From Sporothrix humicola (Eukaryota; Ascomycota; Sordariomycetes; Ophiostomatales; Ophiostomataceae), in the NCBI GenBank assembly GCA_021396245.1, contig WNYE01000018.1, forward strand, positions 186,001-250,000: DNA of 64,000 nucleotides, given 5' to 3'. Positions 21,954-32,819 of this stretch are shown in pieces. The translations under genes were made by a program, and so were the position numbers. The notes below the pieces were generated by a model, which was not told the DNA's origin, did not search any database, and saw only the letters and a list, made by a program, of their open reading frames with translations. Position 1 is the stretch's first letter. Every line of letters starts with the position of its first letter.

Positions 21954-23417
21954 ATGGACCGCCCAAACAAGAAGCACGCTCCCCTCGAAGGTGTGGTCGA
22001 GCAAGCCACTAGCGGTGCGCGTAAACAAAGACGTGCACGTAAAGGCAAAGACATCAGTGGCACTGCCAGAGAAGTAAACGACACTGCCAACGACACTGCC
22101 AACAATACCGTCAAAGATATCGCGAACAACATAACCAGCGACACCTGCAACAACAAGGTCAAAGACAACGTTAATGTCAGTGACAACGCCAACGTTACGA
22201 CATTTATTGCACCGCCATCGCGCCTGACACGCAAGAATCTCGCCCGCTTTAACAAGCTAGTTAACATGGCCGCGGGCCAGCTGACCACCGTCTCCGGCTC
22301 CGGCGTGTCAGACGGGACAGCAACAACCAAGTCTCTGTCGGTAACGGCGCCGGGGTTTGCTAAGGAGGCCATGCAAAACGGCATTCTTGACGGACTCGCT
22401 TCGCGGTCTCCGGCTAACCTTGATGCTCTGCGGCAGCGCCTCAACCAAGCCCGGGGCTCCGAGCCGCCGCCGGAATCCGTCTACACCGAGTATGCTTATA
22501 ATGTACAGTCCGCAGGCAATGAAGTTACAATTATGTGGAAGATACACCGGCTGCTCCAAGACTATCCGTTGCCTTACAAAGACGCCGTCGACCAAGCCTG
22601 GAACGCCATGCCTAAAAATGCTGGCTTTAACAACGGGTTGTCGCCGCCGAAGCCGGACTATGTCCAAGGTCTCGACGCATCGGCTTTCTGGCCGTTACCC
22701 ATTGACCAGATACCTGGTGCGGTCTTATTTAAAGACCAGCTTCGCGGCCTAGCTTTACCGCATATTGCCGGCGACTTTAAAGGCCCAGGCGGTAATATGG
22801 ATCTTGCGGCAACGCAGAGCGCCTACGCCGGCGCGACCATGGTGTTTGCGCGGGACCAGGCCTTAGCCTACGCCGGCCAGCCCGATCCGAAGGGCCATGC
22901 GGCTGTGTGGACATTTACGACGGACGGGAGACAACTCAATATCTACGCGCATTATTCTAGTCCGTCTCACGGGTTCGGGGGCAAAGGCACGGGCATAGGC
23001 GAAGGCGAGAACAAAAGTCAAAGCGCCGACCACGTCGACGCCGGTAACGGCCGAGAATACCACCAGTACCTAGTCCAGTCGACCTCCCTTACATACTCGT
23101 ACGAGACGTTCAAGGCCAGCTGGCGCGCCCTCCGCAACCTGCAGGACCATGCGCGCGAGCAGGCCTATGCCCTGCGTGACCAGCTTATGTGGCCCGGTGG
23201 ACGAGAACAGCCAGAACAGCCAGAACAGCCAGAACAGCCAGAACCAGCCGACACTCACGCTGATATGCAAGCCAACTTGCAAGCTGGCACGACCGTCGAC
23301 AAACAAGACACGCAACCGGGCCCATCAGCCGTTGGCAAGGGCCGCAAACGCAAGGCGTCCGACGTGGATGCGTTGGGTGGTCCGCCGAGACGCCAGAGCA
23401 AGCGGCTCATGGGATAA
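21954..23417 (+). CDS. fungal protein of unknown function with PD-(D/E)xK nuclease-like core (DUF7924-like)
   Basis: Single-exon gene for 487 residues, start ATG in CATCATGGAC. The first 110 residues are disordered and repetitive (NDTAND, NNT/VKD units). The central region (about 170-420) matches, from memory, a fungal family annotated as DUF7924. It contains PKPDY (Pro-Asp at 234-235), then GDFKGPG (D274-F-K276), a spacing and order that fit the PD-(D/E)xK phosphodiesterase fold, and TQSAYAGATMVFARDQAL, which fits the helix after the active site. The C-terminus has four EQP repeats and a basic KGRKRK/RRQSKR segment like a nuclear localisation signal. Catalytic activity is inferred, not shown. 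It lies between broken genes and simple repeats, and may be an accessory gene. Confidence 0.68.
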   Translation: MDRPNKKHAPLEGVVEQATSGARKQRRARKGKDISGTAREVNDTANDTANNTVKDIANNITSDTCNNKVKDNVNVSDNANVTTFIAPPSRLTRKNLARFNKLVNMAAGQLTTVSGSGVSDGTATTKSLSVTAPGFAKEAMQNGILDGLASRSPANLDALRQRLNQARGSEPPPESVYTEYAYNVQSAGNEVTIMWKIHRLLQDYPLPYKDAVDQAWNAMPKNAGFNNGLSPPKPDYVQGLDASAFWPLPIDQIPGAVLFKDQLRGLALPHIAGDFKGPGGNMDLAATQSAYAGATMVFARDQALAYAGQPDPKGHAAVWTFTTDGRQLNIYAHYSSPSHGFGGKGTGIGEGENKSQSADHVDAGNGREYHQYLVQSTSLTYSYETFKASWRALRNLQDHAREQAYALRDQLMWPGGREQPEQPEQPEQPEPADTHADMQANLQAGTTVDKQDTQPGPSAVGKGRKRKASDVDALGGPPRRQSKRLMG

Positions 23418-23450
23418 ACCACAAACGGCGAGGAACCACAAACGGCGAGG
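23417..23450. repeat. exact 17-bp direct duplication
   Basis: AACCACAAACGGCGAGG occurs twice in a row. The first base is the last base of the upstream stop codon, so the duplication lies wholly in the 3' untranslated region. Confidence 0.85.
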
Positions 23451-23678
23451 ACGAAGGGTAATAGAGGTCGATAAGCGATAAGGAATAGCTAGGGGTTTGA
23501 TGTTTTGGCAGACTCGCGCTTGGAGAGGATGCCTCACAATGTAAAATAGAACAGTGCATTCTTTTAGTTTTGGGCCGTGTTGTGTTGCATACCGTTTTTT
23601 AGGACTGCAAGATGCGATGTAGGTTCTTTTGTCTTTTGTCAGCAGGTAATAGACATGCACACGGTCCTCGGGGACAAG

Positions 23679-23755
23679 ATAGAAAATAGAAAATAGAAAA
23701 TAGAAAATAGAAAATAGAAAATAGAAAATAGAAAATAGAAAATAGAAAATAGAAA
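23679..23755. repeat. (ATAGAAA)11 microsatellite
   Basis: Eleven near-perfect copies of a 7-base unit. A 7-base unit keeps all frames open, which gives a spurious Phe-rich reading on the minus strand. Confidence 0.9.
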
Positions 23756-24963
23756 AAAGCCTGAAAGCACGCCGTTTTACAGCTGTTGGTGATTTGGTGT
23801 TAGAGAAACTGGCCCCATGATGTCGTCTCTTCATATATCTCCACACAGGCCGCGACCCCCTTAAAAGATCACCAGAGGATCACCAACTCTATTCTGGGAT
23901 GTGACGCTGATTGGATTGTGCTGTTGCGACGAGGCTGACGACTGCTGCAAGTTGTTTGTTTACAGCGTGTCGTCACCTGTAATTTAGTGATATTTTGCCC
24001 AGTCGATTTTATGGAGCCAATTCGACAAGATAATCTTATCATGCATCTGTGCTCGACCGACATCCGTCATTAGCCTTTCGTGCCATGCACCTGCCCGCCT
24101 TCTATTCCCGAATGTCCGATGGCTTTACGACGCACGGTGGTTCTAACGATTCTAAAGTGCGCCCTTTTTGCTTCTTTTCACTCCCTTCTTTTCCTTCTTT
24201 TTGCCTACCCAAAGCGCCGCCAAGAAGAACTGGGCTGTTTTGTCTGGGCAACTCGGGACTGGTTGTGCGCCCAGCATTCATGAATGTCCCGGGTCTCGGA
24301 GCAAAGAAATGGATAGACGGCTCTGTGAAGAAAGAAAAAAAAAAGGAAAAAAAAGTATGGGGTCGGAGCGGCGGTGAATGAGTTGCGGATCCCGATAATA
24401 CGATTTACTCTGTGAGTACATCGTTAAATGGGTTGGAAATATATCAAAACAAAAGAAGGAAATAAAGATGATTTGATAGCCGCCCGGCAAGGCATCTTTT
24501 TGCGCCTTGTTGTGGGGACATCCACTTGGGCAGAGATCACCAGGTATGAACTGTATTCTTGAGCAGGTTTGTGCGAAGAATATGATGAAAGATTAAAATG
24601 AAAAGGCGAAAGACGAGGCATCGTAAAGACAGGAATAAATGGAGATCATGGGTCCCAGTCGAGGCCATCACGACTCGACAGACGATCGGACGACGGGTTC
24701 GGGAGAATAAGAAGCTTGTCACAGAGCTGGCTCTATCCGTGAATGTCTTCAGACATCGTCGACAAGGCTCCGTCGGGAAGCAGTATTGGACCGGCACACG
24801 AAAACCAGGTCATCTTCGTGGAAAGTTTCACAGAAGCCACGCGAGATCGGAGAAACAAAAGGATATTGTTACGTACTGGAGTCTTTGCATTCTTGCAGCC
24901 CTGCGGTGGAGCGTGCCTCGTAAGGTCACTTCAGGTCAAGTCAGGAAAAAGCCAAAGCGAAAT

Positions 24964-25007
24964 GGAAGCCAAATGGAAGCCAAATGAGAGCCAAATGAGA
25001 GCCAAAT
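24964..25007. repeat. four tandem copies of an 11-bp unit
   Basis: Two copies of GGAAGCCAAAT are followed by two copies of GAGAGCCAAAT. The pairwise pattern suggests successive slippage or duplication. Confidence 0.8.
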
Positions 25008-25704
25008 CACACCAAAGTTGAACGGCGGTCCCGCTCGACTCACTAACATGGAAGCCCGCCCGGCATCCACCTTCAAGCGAGACAGCATGGATCAACATGA
25101 AAGAAAGGATGGTCTTTCCTACAATTCTTGCCCGTTTCTTATTTTCTGTCGTCGTTCTCATTTTCGTCCGTATGTTATAATTGCAATTATCACATCTTTC
25201 TGAAAGGCAAGCCTTATTTCTGACAGTATTCCGACAAATTGGTGCTGCCTGAATTTGTCGTGAAAAGAGGTGCCAAGCCACGCGTCGTAAGGTAGGGAAA
25301 AATAATATCTTACACTCCAAGACAAAGAACGATTCAAACCAATTCTAGTTAACCTGCACTTCGATCAGATAAAACAGTGACAAAAAGTAGAACCACTCGC
25401 CAGACGACAGAGACCCTGATGGACTGTGCCAAGGCTCCATTGCAAAAGCTGGGGGGCTGGGGAGGCCAGGGGTGGTAAGCTTTGCTCGGCTTGCATCTGG
25501 TCTAATACGAAAGTACGAGTCAGAAAAAGTAAGAAAGTGTGAGGCAGTCTTACGTACGCATATAAGACGAGTATCCCTCATCATGATGTCTTGGTCTCGA
25601 CTGTCGTCATATTTGTGGCGTTTAACTGTGTTTGTCTCTCTGACAGAGTCTAAGAGAGATAGCACCCAACTTCACATTCGATTTCCCAAAACCTGACGTT
25701 CAAC

Positions 25705-27482
25705 ATGGAGGGCGGCAACAAAAACATCAAGGTCGCCGTTATCGGTGTGGGCGCTCTTGGCCTTGTCACACTCAAGAACCTGCTCGAAGAGGGGTTTGAT
25801 GCCACCGGTTTTGAGCGCAAGAGCTATGTCGGCGGTCTGTGGAAGTACACCCTGGACGAGACAACATCAGTTCTACCGTGTAAGTCGTTTTGCGTGATAC
25901 CTCAAATTCCCAACGAATGCCCACTAACATCTCAGCCACCGTCGCCAACATCTCCAAGCAGCGTGGATGTTATACCGACTTTCCCTACCCAGATGGTGAG
26001 CAGCGCACGTCCCTCTACTTTCTTCCTCCCTCCCCATCTAACACACTTAGAAACCCCCTCTCTGTGTGCCAGTTCATACATCGACGATTACCTCCAGAGC
26101 TATGCCGACCACTTTCAGCTTCGCCCAAGAATTCGTCTGAGCACCGCCATCAAGGCCATCAAGCGCGACGATGCCAACAACAAGTGGAAGATTGACGTGG
26201 CGCCGGTCACCACGAAGGACGGAAACGACGACAACGCCACCGAAACACTCGTCTTTGACAAGGTCATCCTGGCCACCGGCTCCAACGACAAACCCAGCAC
26301 CCCCAAGATTGCCGGCATCGACGCCTTCCAGGGCCGCGTCCTGCACTCCCAGTCGTTCAAGAAGCCCCAAGACTTTGCCGGCAAGTCGGTGCTGGTCGTC
26401 GGCATCGGCAGCACCGCCGGCGACTCGGCCGTTGCGCTCGTCGGCCACGCCCGCAAGATTTATATCAGCCACCGCCACGGCGCGTACATCTTGCCGCGCC
26501 TCCACAATGGCCGGTCCATTGACCATGGCCTGACGTATAACCTCATGACGCTCCAGAAAGCCGTGACAACCCTGGCGCCGGGCCTCGCCGCCAACATGTT
26601 TACCAAGTTTGCGCAAAAGATCCAGGACACGGCCTTTCCCACGATCCACGACCACCCGGAATGGCGCCTGTCGCCGGCACCGTCACTTCGCCAGACGTTT
26701 CCCACCGTATCGGACGAGCTCATCCCGGCTCTTGAAAAGGGCGACATTGTGTCGGTGCCCGGACTGCATCGTGTCGTCGGGCCCAACTCGGTAGAGCTGG
26801 ACGCCGCCACGGAAGGCGGCGAGAAGCAGACGCTGGACGACATCGACGTCATCCTGTTTTGCACGGGCTACATCAACGACATGGGCATGTCCCTGCTGGA
26901 GCCCAACGTCCATCCAGCCCGCAACACCAACCCAGATTGGCTTGCCCTTCCCGGATCGCGCGGTAAACCGCTGGCCCGCCTCTACCGCAACGTCTTCTCG
27001 CTCGACTACCCCGAATCGCTGGCGTTCATGGGCGCCGCCGCCTTCACCACGCCCGCCTTCCAGCTGTACGACATTGCGTCCATGGCCGTCGCCCAGGTCT
27101 GGGGTGTCGAGCCGCACAACTCGTCGAAACTGCCCCGCAGGCAGAAATGGAGCGCCATGTCGACCAGCAGCACGCCTGGATCATCGAGTACGCCCGCGCC
27201 GGTCCCGTCTACCCGCAGCTCACAAAGCAGTTCGAGTGGCTGGCCTGGGCCGCCGAGGCCGCCGGCACGCAGGTCGGTGCCAACCTGGGCTGGGGCCTAC
27301 AGGGCTGGCGCTTCTACCTGGGCAACCGCCGCCTGTACAAGCTGCTGACGTCGGGCGTCTACACGCCGCACCTGTACCGCATCTTCCCGAGCGACAAGCG
27401 CAAGGCCTGGCCGGGTGCGCGCGAAGCGATTGAGCGGATGAATCAACAGCTCGCCGACGAGAATAAGGGGAAGACGGTGTAA
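25705..27482 (+). CDS. flavin-containing monooxygenase with a probable one-base frameshift near the C-terminus
   Basis: FAD/NADPH-dependent monooxygenase of the FMO class. Exons start at 25705-25879, 25936-25995 and 26051 onward; introns have donors GTAAGT and GTGAGC. Splicing restores LPSTVANISKQ and then PDETPSLCASSYIDDYLQSYADHF. Motifs: GVGALG (14-19) for FAD, FMO signature FQGRVLHSQSF, a second GIGSTAGD loop for NADP, and FCTGY. At a four-C run (27133-27136) the frame shifts: the conserved end (QAEMERHVDQQHAW to a stop at 27482) continues in another frame, and one added base would join them. As written, translation leaves the family sequence after about KLPR and stops at 27348 after a low-complexity tail. 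Either the gene has recently decayed or the run was miscounted in sequencing. Confidence 0.85.
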
Positions 27483-27859
27483 TGGGGTGGAGATCGTAGA
27501 GTAGATAGTTTGTTGTTGTTGCCATAATACCTGTTTGATTAGTTGCATCTTTCAATCACCGTTTATACGCTTCTTTGTCTTTCAATAATTTCAAATCAAT
27601 TTATATCCAATCCTGGTGGTATCATAACGTATTCCAAAAGTCTATCCAACATGGTATTATAACGATGTATGTAACAAAATAAATGCAAAAGAAAAACCAT
27701 AAACAAAGTAAACAAAGTAAACAAAGTAAACAAAGTAAACAAAGTAAACAAAGTAAACAAAGTAAACAAAAGAAATATTCAAAAAAGAATCAAATGTGGC
27801 TGGCGAGAGTCAGGGATGACTTCTCGACCACAGATTGTCAGTGTTCAGCAGTCTTAGGA
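27483..27859. other. convergent 3' intergenic region with 9-bp repeat
   Basis: The monooxygenase and the MFS transporter converge here. Seven copies of AAACAAAGT lie at 27701-27763. Nothing else is apparent. Confidence 0.5.
27701..27763. repeat. (AAACAAAGT)7 minisatellite
   Basis: Seven uninterrupted copies of a 9-base unit followed by one degenerate copy, in the gap between two convergent genes. Confidence 0.9.
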
Positions 27860-30011
27860 TTACACCTCAATGTGTGACCCGTTGACATGCCGGGGCTGAC
27901 CTTCATTTGGGGTAATGTCGGCCAGCTGGTGGCTGTTGGGCTGGCCCGGCAGCGTTGCCTCGGCCAGAACATTCTCCTCGTCCTTGTTCGTGATGCCGGC
28001 CCGTGTCTGCTTCGAAAAGTGCTGGTCGTCGACACGCGTGCGCTTCTCGCGGACAATCGGCTTGCGGAACAGCAGGCTCCACAGGTACGGCTTGTTGATG
28101 ACCTCGTGCGAGTCGTCCTTTAGGATCCAGACGTTGCCGAGCAGCGTCGTCAAGAAGACGCACACCCACATGAACGGGATAATGGCAATAAAGGCCCACA
28201 TGATGGCGCTGCGGACCGTGGCAATGTCCGTGGAGTCGCCGCCCTTGTTGTTGAAGACGGTCGACATGAGCGTCAGGGTCACAGTGCCGCCAAAGGGCTG
28301 GGCAAACGAGACAATGCAGCTGATGGCCGCGGTCTCCTTGGGGAAGAAGGCAAGGCCGTGCATCGAGCCGGGGTTCATGCGGATGCCGACACCATGGCCA
28401 GACAGAGCCATCATGCCGTAGACCAGGCTGGTGTACTGGGCGTGCACGGCGTAGGCCAGAACGGTGACACCGACAGCAGACGTGATGCCGCCGAACAGCA
28501 GAGGGTGGATGGTCTGGCGAGGCCAGACGTTGGAGGCAAACATGGCAGAGTAGGCGCCGACACCAAGACCAGGCAAGAAGTACAGGAGCGAAATTCCCGC
28601 CTTGCTCGAGCTGTAGCCCTCGACGAGGGTAAAGTAAATGTCCATAAAGTAGAGGTTCGCAAACATGACCGAGCCAATGCTAAAGTTGATCCAGAACAAC
28701 ATGCCAATATCCCGCTGGCTAAGCAGCTCCCACGGCATCATGGGACGCTGGGTAGGGAAAACGCGGGACATGACATTGCCAGACTTCATGAGGTACTCGT
28801 AGACGATCCAGGCGACAGTCAGGACAAATCCAATGACGAGCGGGGCCAGGACGTGGGCAGTGCTCCAGCCAAAGGCGCTGCCACCCCAAGTCAGGGCCAG
28901 AATGATGAGACCAAGACCCCAGAGGAAGAGGAACTGGCCGCCGAAATCGAGAGTGCTGATGCGAGCGATGAAGCGGCCGTGGTGAGTCGAGACGTCGCGG
29001 CGCTGCAGTTCGGGAAGGGGCTGGGGGCCGAGGAGGTCGTTGCGGAGGAGGACGATCACGAGAATAATGGCAACAACGGCCACGGGCAAGTTGATGGCAA
29101 AACACCATCGCCAGTTGGCTCTGCGCGGCGGTCAGTAACAGTAACAATAACAATAAAGAAGACGTTGCAGGGTGGGAGAAGGACGTACTCAGTGAGGTAG
29201 CCGCCAATGACGGGGCCGATACTGTAGCTGAAAGTCGAAATGAGGGCAAAGAGCGTCCAGTGCACGGCATACTCCTTGAGCGAGACACGATCGGCCAGAA
29301 TGGTGCGGACACAGATGTTGATGCCACTGGCACCAATACCTTGTAGCGCACGACCGAGAAGCAAGACTCCGAAAGCATTTGTTGGTGCACCGGTGCAAAT
29401 GGCCGAGCCAATAAGCATGACAACGAGAGTGGCGTGGATCGTGGTGTGGCGGCCAAAGATGTCGGTCATTTGGCTCCAGAAGGGCAGGAAGGCGGCAGAG
29501 GTCAGGTTGAAAGACGAGATGATCCAATTGAGCTGTGCAATTTGGTCTAAGACGGTCAGTGTGGGAATTCAAACTGAAATTGAAATACACGAGATGGGAA
29601 CTCACTGAAATCAGCTGCAATAAAGGGCAGGGCAGAGGCGATGATAGTTGTGTCGAGGCCTTGCAGAGTGAAGGGCATCATCAGACCGACAATAATCTTG
29701 AAGCGGTAGATGTACTTGCGCTTCTTCTCTGCCTTCTCCTCGGGCGTGGGCTCGGGCTTCTTGGCCTTCTTCTTTTCTGTGACGGCGCCGGTTGTTGATG
29801 GTGCTGCTCCCGGCTGCAGAGGCTCAATGGACTCGCCACGAGCAGGCTCATCGCCACCCAAGACACCGTCACGGCTCACGGGCACGCCATTAATGTTGCC
29901 GGCCAGTCCAGAAGCACCGGCAGCCTGCCTCTGGCGCTCTGCTTCCTCCTCTTCTTGCTGCTCGCGCTTCTCCTGGCGCTTTCTCTTGATGTACTTGTAA
30001 GCCAAATACAT
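27860..30011 (-). CDS. major facilitator superfamily transporter, 14-spanner drug:H+ antiporter type
   Basis: Plasma-membrane or vacuolar proton-driven exporter of the DHA2 type; substrate unknown. Exons 30011-29606, 29546-29189 and 29120-27860 give 674 residues. The cytosolic N-terminus (about 105 residues) is charged, with KKKAKKPEPTPEEKAEKK. The first helix carries LDTTIIASALPFIAADF, the motif D1 type of 14-spanners. GRALQGIGASGI and WRWCFAINLPV are further family motifs. About 14 hydrophobic segments are visible, and the C-terminal tail is soluble. Introns: donor GTGAGT with acceptor CTTAG, and GTACGT with GCGCAG; both joins fall inside helices and restore the fold. No biosynthetic cluster is evident next to it apart from the monooxygenase. 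Confidence 0.88.
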
Positions 30012-32819
30012 GGTGAAGGTGGTGATGTGTGGTGGTGATGTCTGGAATAGGAGTGACGATGAGGACGATGTCGATATTATTATGCAGTGTTAGTGTGGGC
30101 TTGGCAAGATGTTGTGTTGGTGATACCAAGAGATGAGTGAGGCTGTTGTGTACGGTATCAATGCCAAACTGACCCTGGACAGAGCAGGGAGGACGAAGGT
30201 ATTTATCTTTTGGATGTACGACACTCAAACCGACAAAAACAAAATAAAATAAAAATCAAAGAAAGGCTCAAGGCAGCAAAATTAAATGATGACGACAAAG
30301 TTCAGGGTCGAGTGGAGGAAGATCCAAACGAAAATCGAGAAGCCAGAAAAGTACGGAGTGCACGATTCCCAAAAGGGGCATTAGAATGCGAGTAAAATAC
30401 AGTGGGCATCATGAAAGGAAGGCGCAGTGCACGCTCTTGGGCCTCGCACTCGTTATTTCTTCTATTGACCTTTGCTCTTTCCCTCATTTGTGGGCCACGG
30501 CCCCAGTTTACACGTTCAGACGCACTGGGGAGGCAAGTACGATCTGCCACGATACCCAATATGGAAGTACAGCACGAAAAAAATTTAGTGGGAAAGTGAG
30601 AAAAGCTTAATTTTCTTGACAAGGCAGGCGCGAACCATGGGAAATACGATAACGAGTGGAAGGAAGCAAAAGGGTTCTTTGTTTGGGTAGGGGAGGAGGG
30701 GACGACTCGTTTACCTTTTTGTCCACTCCACCTTGCGGAGAGCCCTGAGGCTGTGAATGAGACGACCGGGCGGGATGGTGTGGGTTACAGGGGTCTGGGT
30801 GATCCGACTGCCGGCGTCAACGACAAAGAAAGGCGACTCTCTCAAAACCTCATACTGAGAGACACCCCAAGATTTTGTGGCTGCCGGCCGGATGTTAGAC
30901 CGTAAAAATAGTAAGCCAAGCCAGGGAGGAAGGCACGATGCATCGATGCATGGGAAAACATGGGATAGGGCAGGAACAGCCCGATGCGACAAGAAAAAAA
31001 ACGGAAAGTGCGAATGCGAGGATAGCGCCAAAGCCTCTTTCCTTTGTCATTTCAGGTGTATTGAACCAGCAGGGCAGAGGTGCATAACGGTGAAAGGGAG
31101 AAGAAAGAAGCTTGTTTCGATTCTTTGGGACATAGTTTTGCTTTTCTTCCCTTCCTGTTGCCCAGGTCGACCAATTGGAATGCTCCGATGTCCACAAGAA
31201 CCAACAGACCGCACTCAAACAAGTTCGCGTGCTGGCGTGCGACGTGGTATGAAAGGGCTGAAATGCACCTATTTCAGAGGAGGAAAGAGCAAGCAATAGC
31301 TCGAATCACAGGACAAAGCGAAATACGGAAGAAGAAAGGAAAGCGCCACCTGCACGTTGAGCGTTGTGCATTCATGGGAAAGGGCAATGCAGCCTCGACG
31401 TAAGCAAGGGAAGATGCCCTGTTTCTTTCCTCCTTCCCTAGATAAATGTTTTGGAGTAATTTGGTTCTTTCCTTCCATGCAAAGTCGAGACGAAACAAAA
31501 ACACTGGATCTTACTTTCGTCTTGAAAGGGTGGAAGCTGGGAAGGAACAGAGGAACACACTCGCGCGATGGCGCCAAATTGGGTTTGGCGCGGGAAGGAG
31601 CTGGGCGGCCGTCGGTGGGTCCGTGGCCCCAGCAGGACCCAAGCTTTTTTGTAGTGGGTTCTGATAGGTTTTGGCGGGTTTTGGCGGGCAACAACAACTG
31701 TCAGTGGACTCTGGCGGGCATTGGCAGGGGCACAGAGTAAAAACGCTAATCCCTTTTGGGCTTTACAATGCGAATGTTGAAAGATGGAGACTAGGCTCCA
31801 CAAAAAAGTCAACATCACACATCACGAAACGACATCGCCTCGACTCGCCCGCCAACTCTGTCAAGCGTCGCGTGGACTTGAGATCAGGCACGATACAACG
31901 GCCGATGCATTCCTCCTGCAAACACCGAGTCAGTCTCGATCCATCTCCGGACATTTTTGCACTTCACCGCTGGGCAGTGCACGCGGACGTAATTGTCGAC
32001 GATCCGTGACGAATCTTGCTCCTTTTTTCACTTCATATTCTCGTCGCCTGCTTGGCAGTACTATCCCCCAGACGGAAGAACAATGCGAATTTTGTGCCAG
32101 ATCTGACGATCGAGAACTTTGTTCGATGGCTATCTAGCATTCAAGCCCTTTTCTCCGGTTATCAAGCGTATCCAACGCAGGAAGATGAGAAACACATTGT
32201 GATCACAAGAGGGACGGAGCTCGTGTAGGGCTGGAGATCACCTCACGAGCCACATTTCCGACGTTTCTTTCAAGTTAAGATGTTGAAGGATCCCGTCACA
32301 CGTAAGTTCTCAGTCCCATCCACAGTCATACCTTGATGTCTTGCGGTCTGCATCTATCCTTCCACCTCTAGCAAGCTGTTAGAATTATTAATGCTAGCAC
32401 CCTTCACCCTTCACAACGGAAGATTCCGTCTCAGTTAGCGCTGGACCAAATGCAGAAGCGAGATGCCCATGTCGCGTCAAATTAAGGCAGCCGTATTTCA
32501 TAAAAGCAGGGTCCCATCGTCCGACAACTTGGAGAAAGGATTCTCATTTTCTTGTCATTTTTGGCGAGCAACATGGATTTCACCTACACACGATGCCAAG
32601 CGAGATAAGACGATATACGATGGCACGGAACAGAATCAACACAAAAGGCAAAGGCACATATTTATTTGTCGAAGCAAATGCAACCACAATACGAAGCCCC
32701 AAAGACGGACAAGAGCAGCAGTCTGATCCATCGTGGAGTCTTTCTTCCTTCTTTACCACTTCTCATCACTCCATCCCATACTAACTCAGTTCGAAGTTTC
32801 GTCTCCCACATCCTCATCC
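30012..32819. other. long intergenic region
   Basis: This 2.8 kb gap contains the promoter of the minus-strand MFS gene on its left and the 3' end of the minus-strand quinoprotein gene on its right. Open frames are present but none shows a recognisable domain, start context or splice pattern. A short TTTTGGCGGG repeat lies near 31670-31690. I see nothing else. Confidence 0.45.

Larger units (their letters stand above)
23418..25704. other. intergenic region with simple tandem repeats, upstream of monooxygenase
   Basis: About 2.3 kb without a supported gene. It starts with an exact 17-base direct duplication at the stop codon of the previous gene (23417-23450), then an (ATAGAAA)n microsatellite (23679-23755). 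An 11-base repeat in four copies lies at 24964-25007. The last few hundred bases should contain the promoter of the flavin monooxygenase. Confidence 0.5.

Noticed and set aside
23664..23846. Phe/Tyr-rich minus-strand reading over the ATAGAAA repeat
   Set aside because: It is only translation of a 7-base microsatellite, which leaves all frames open.
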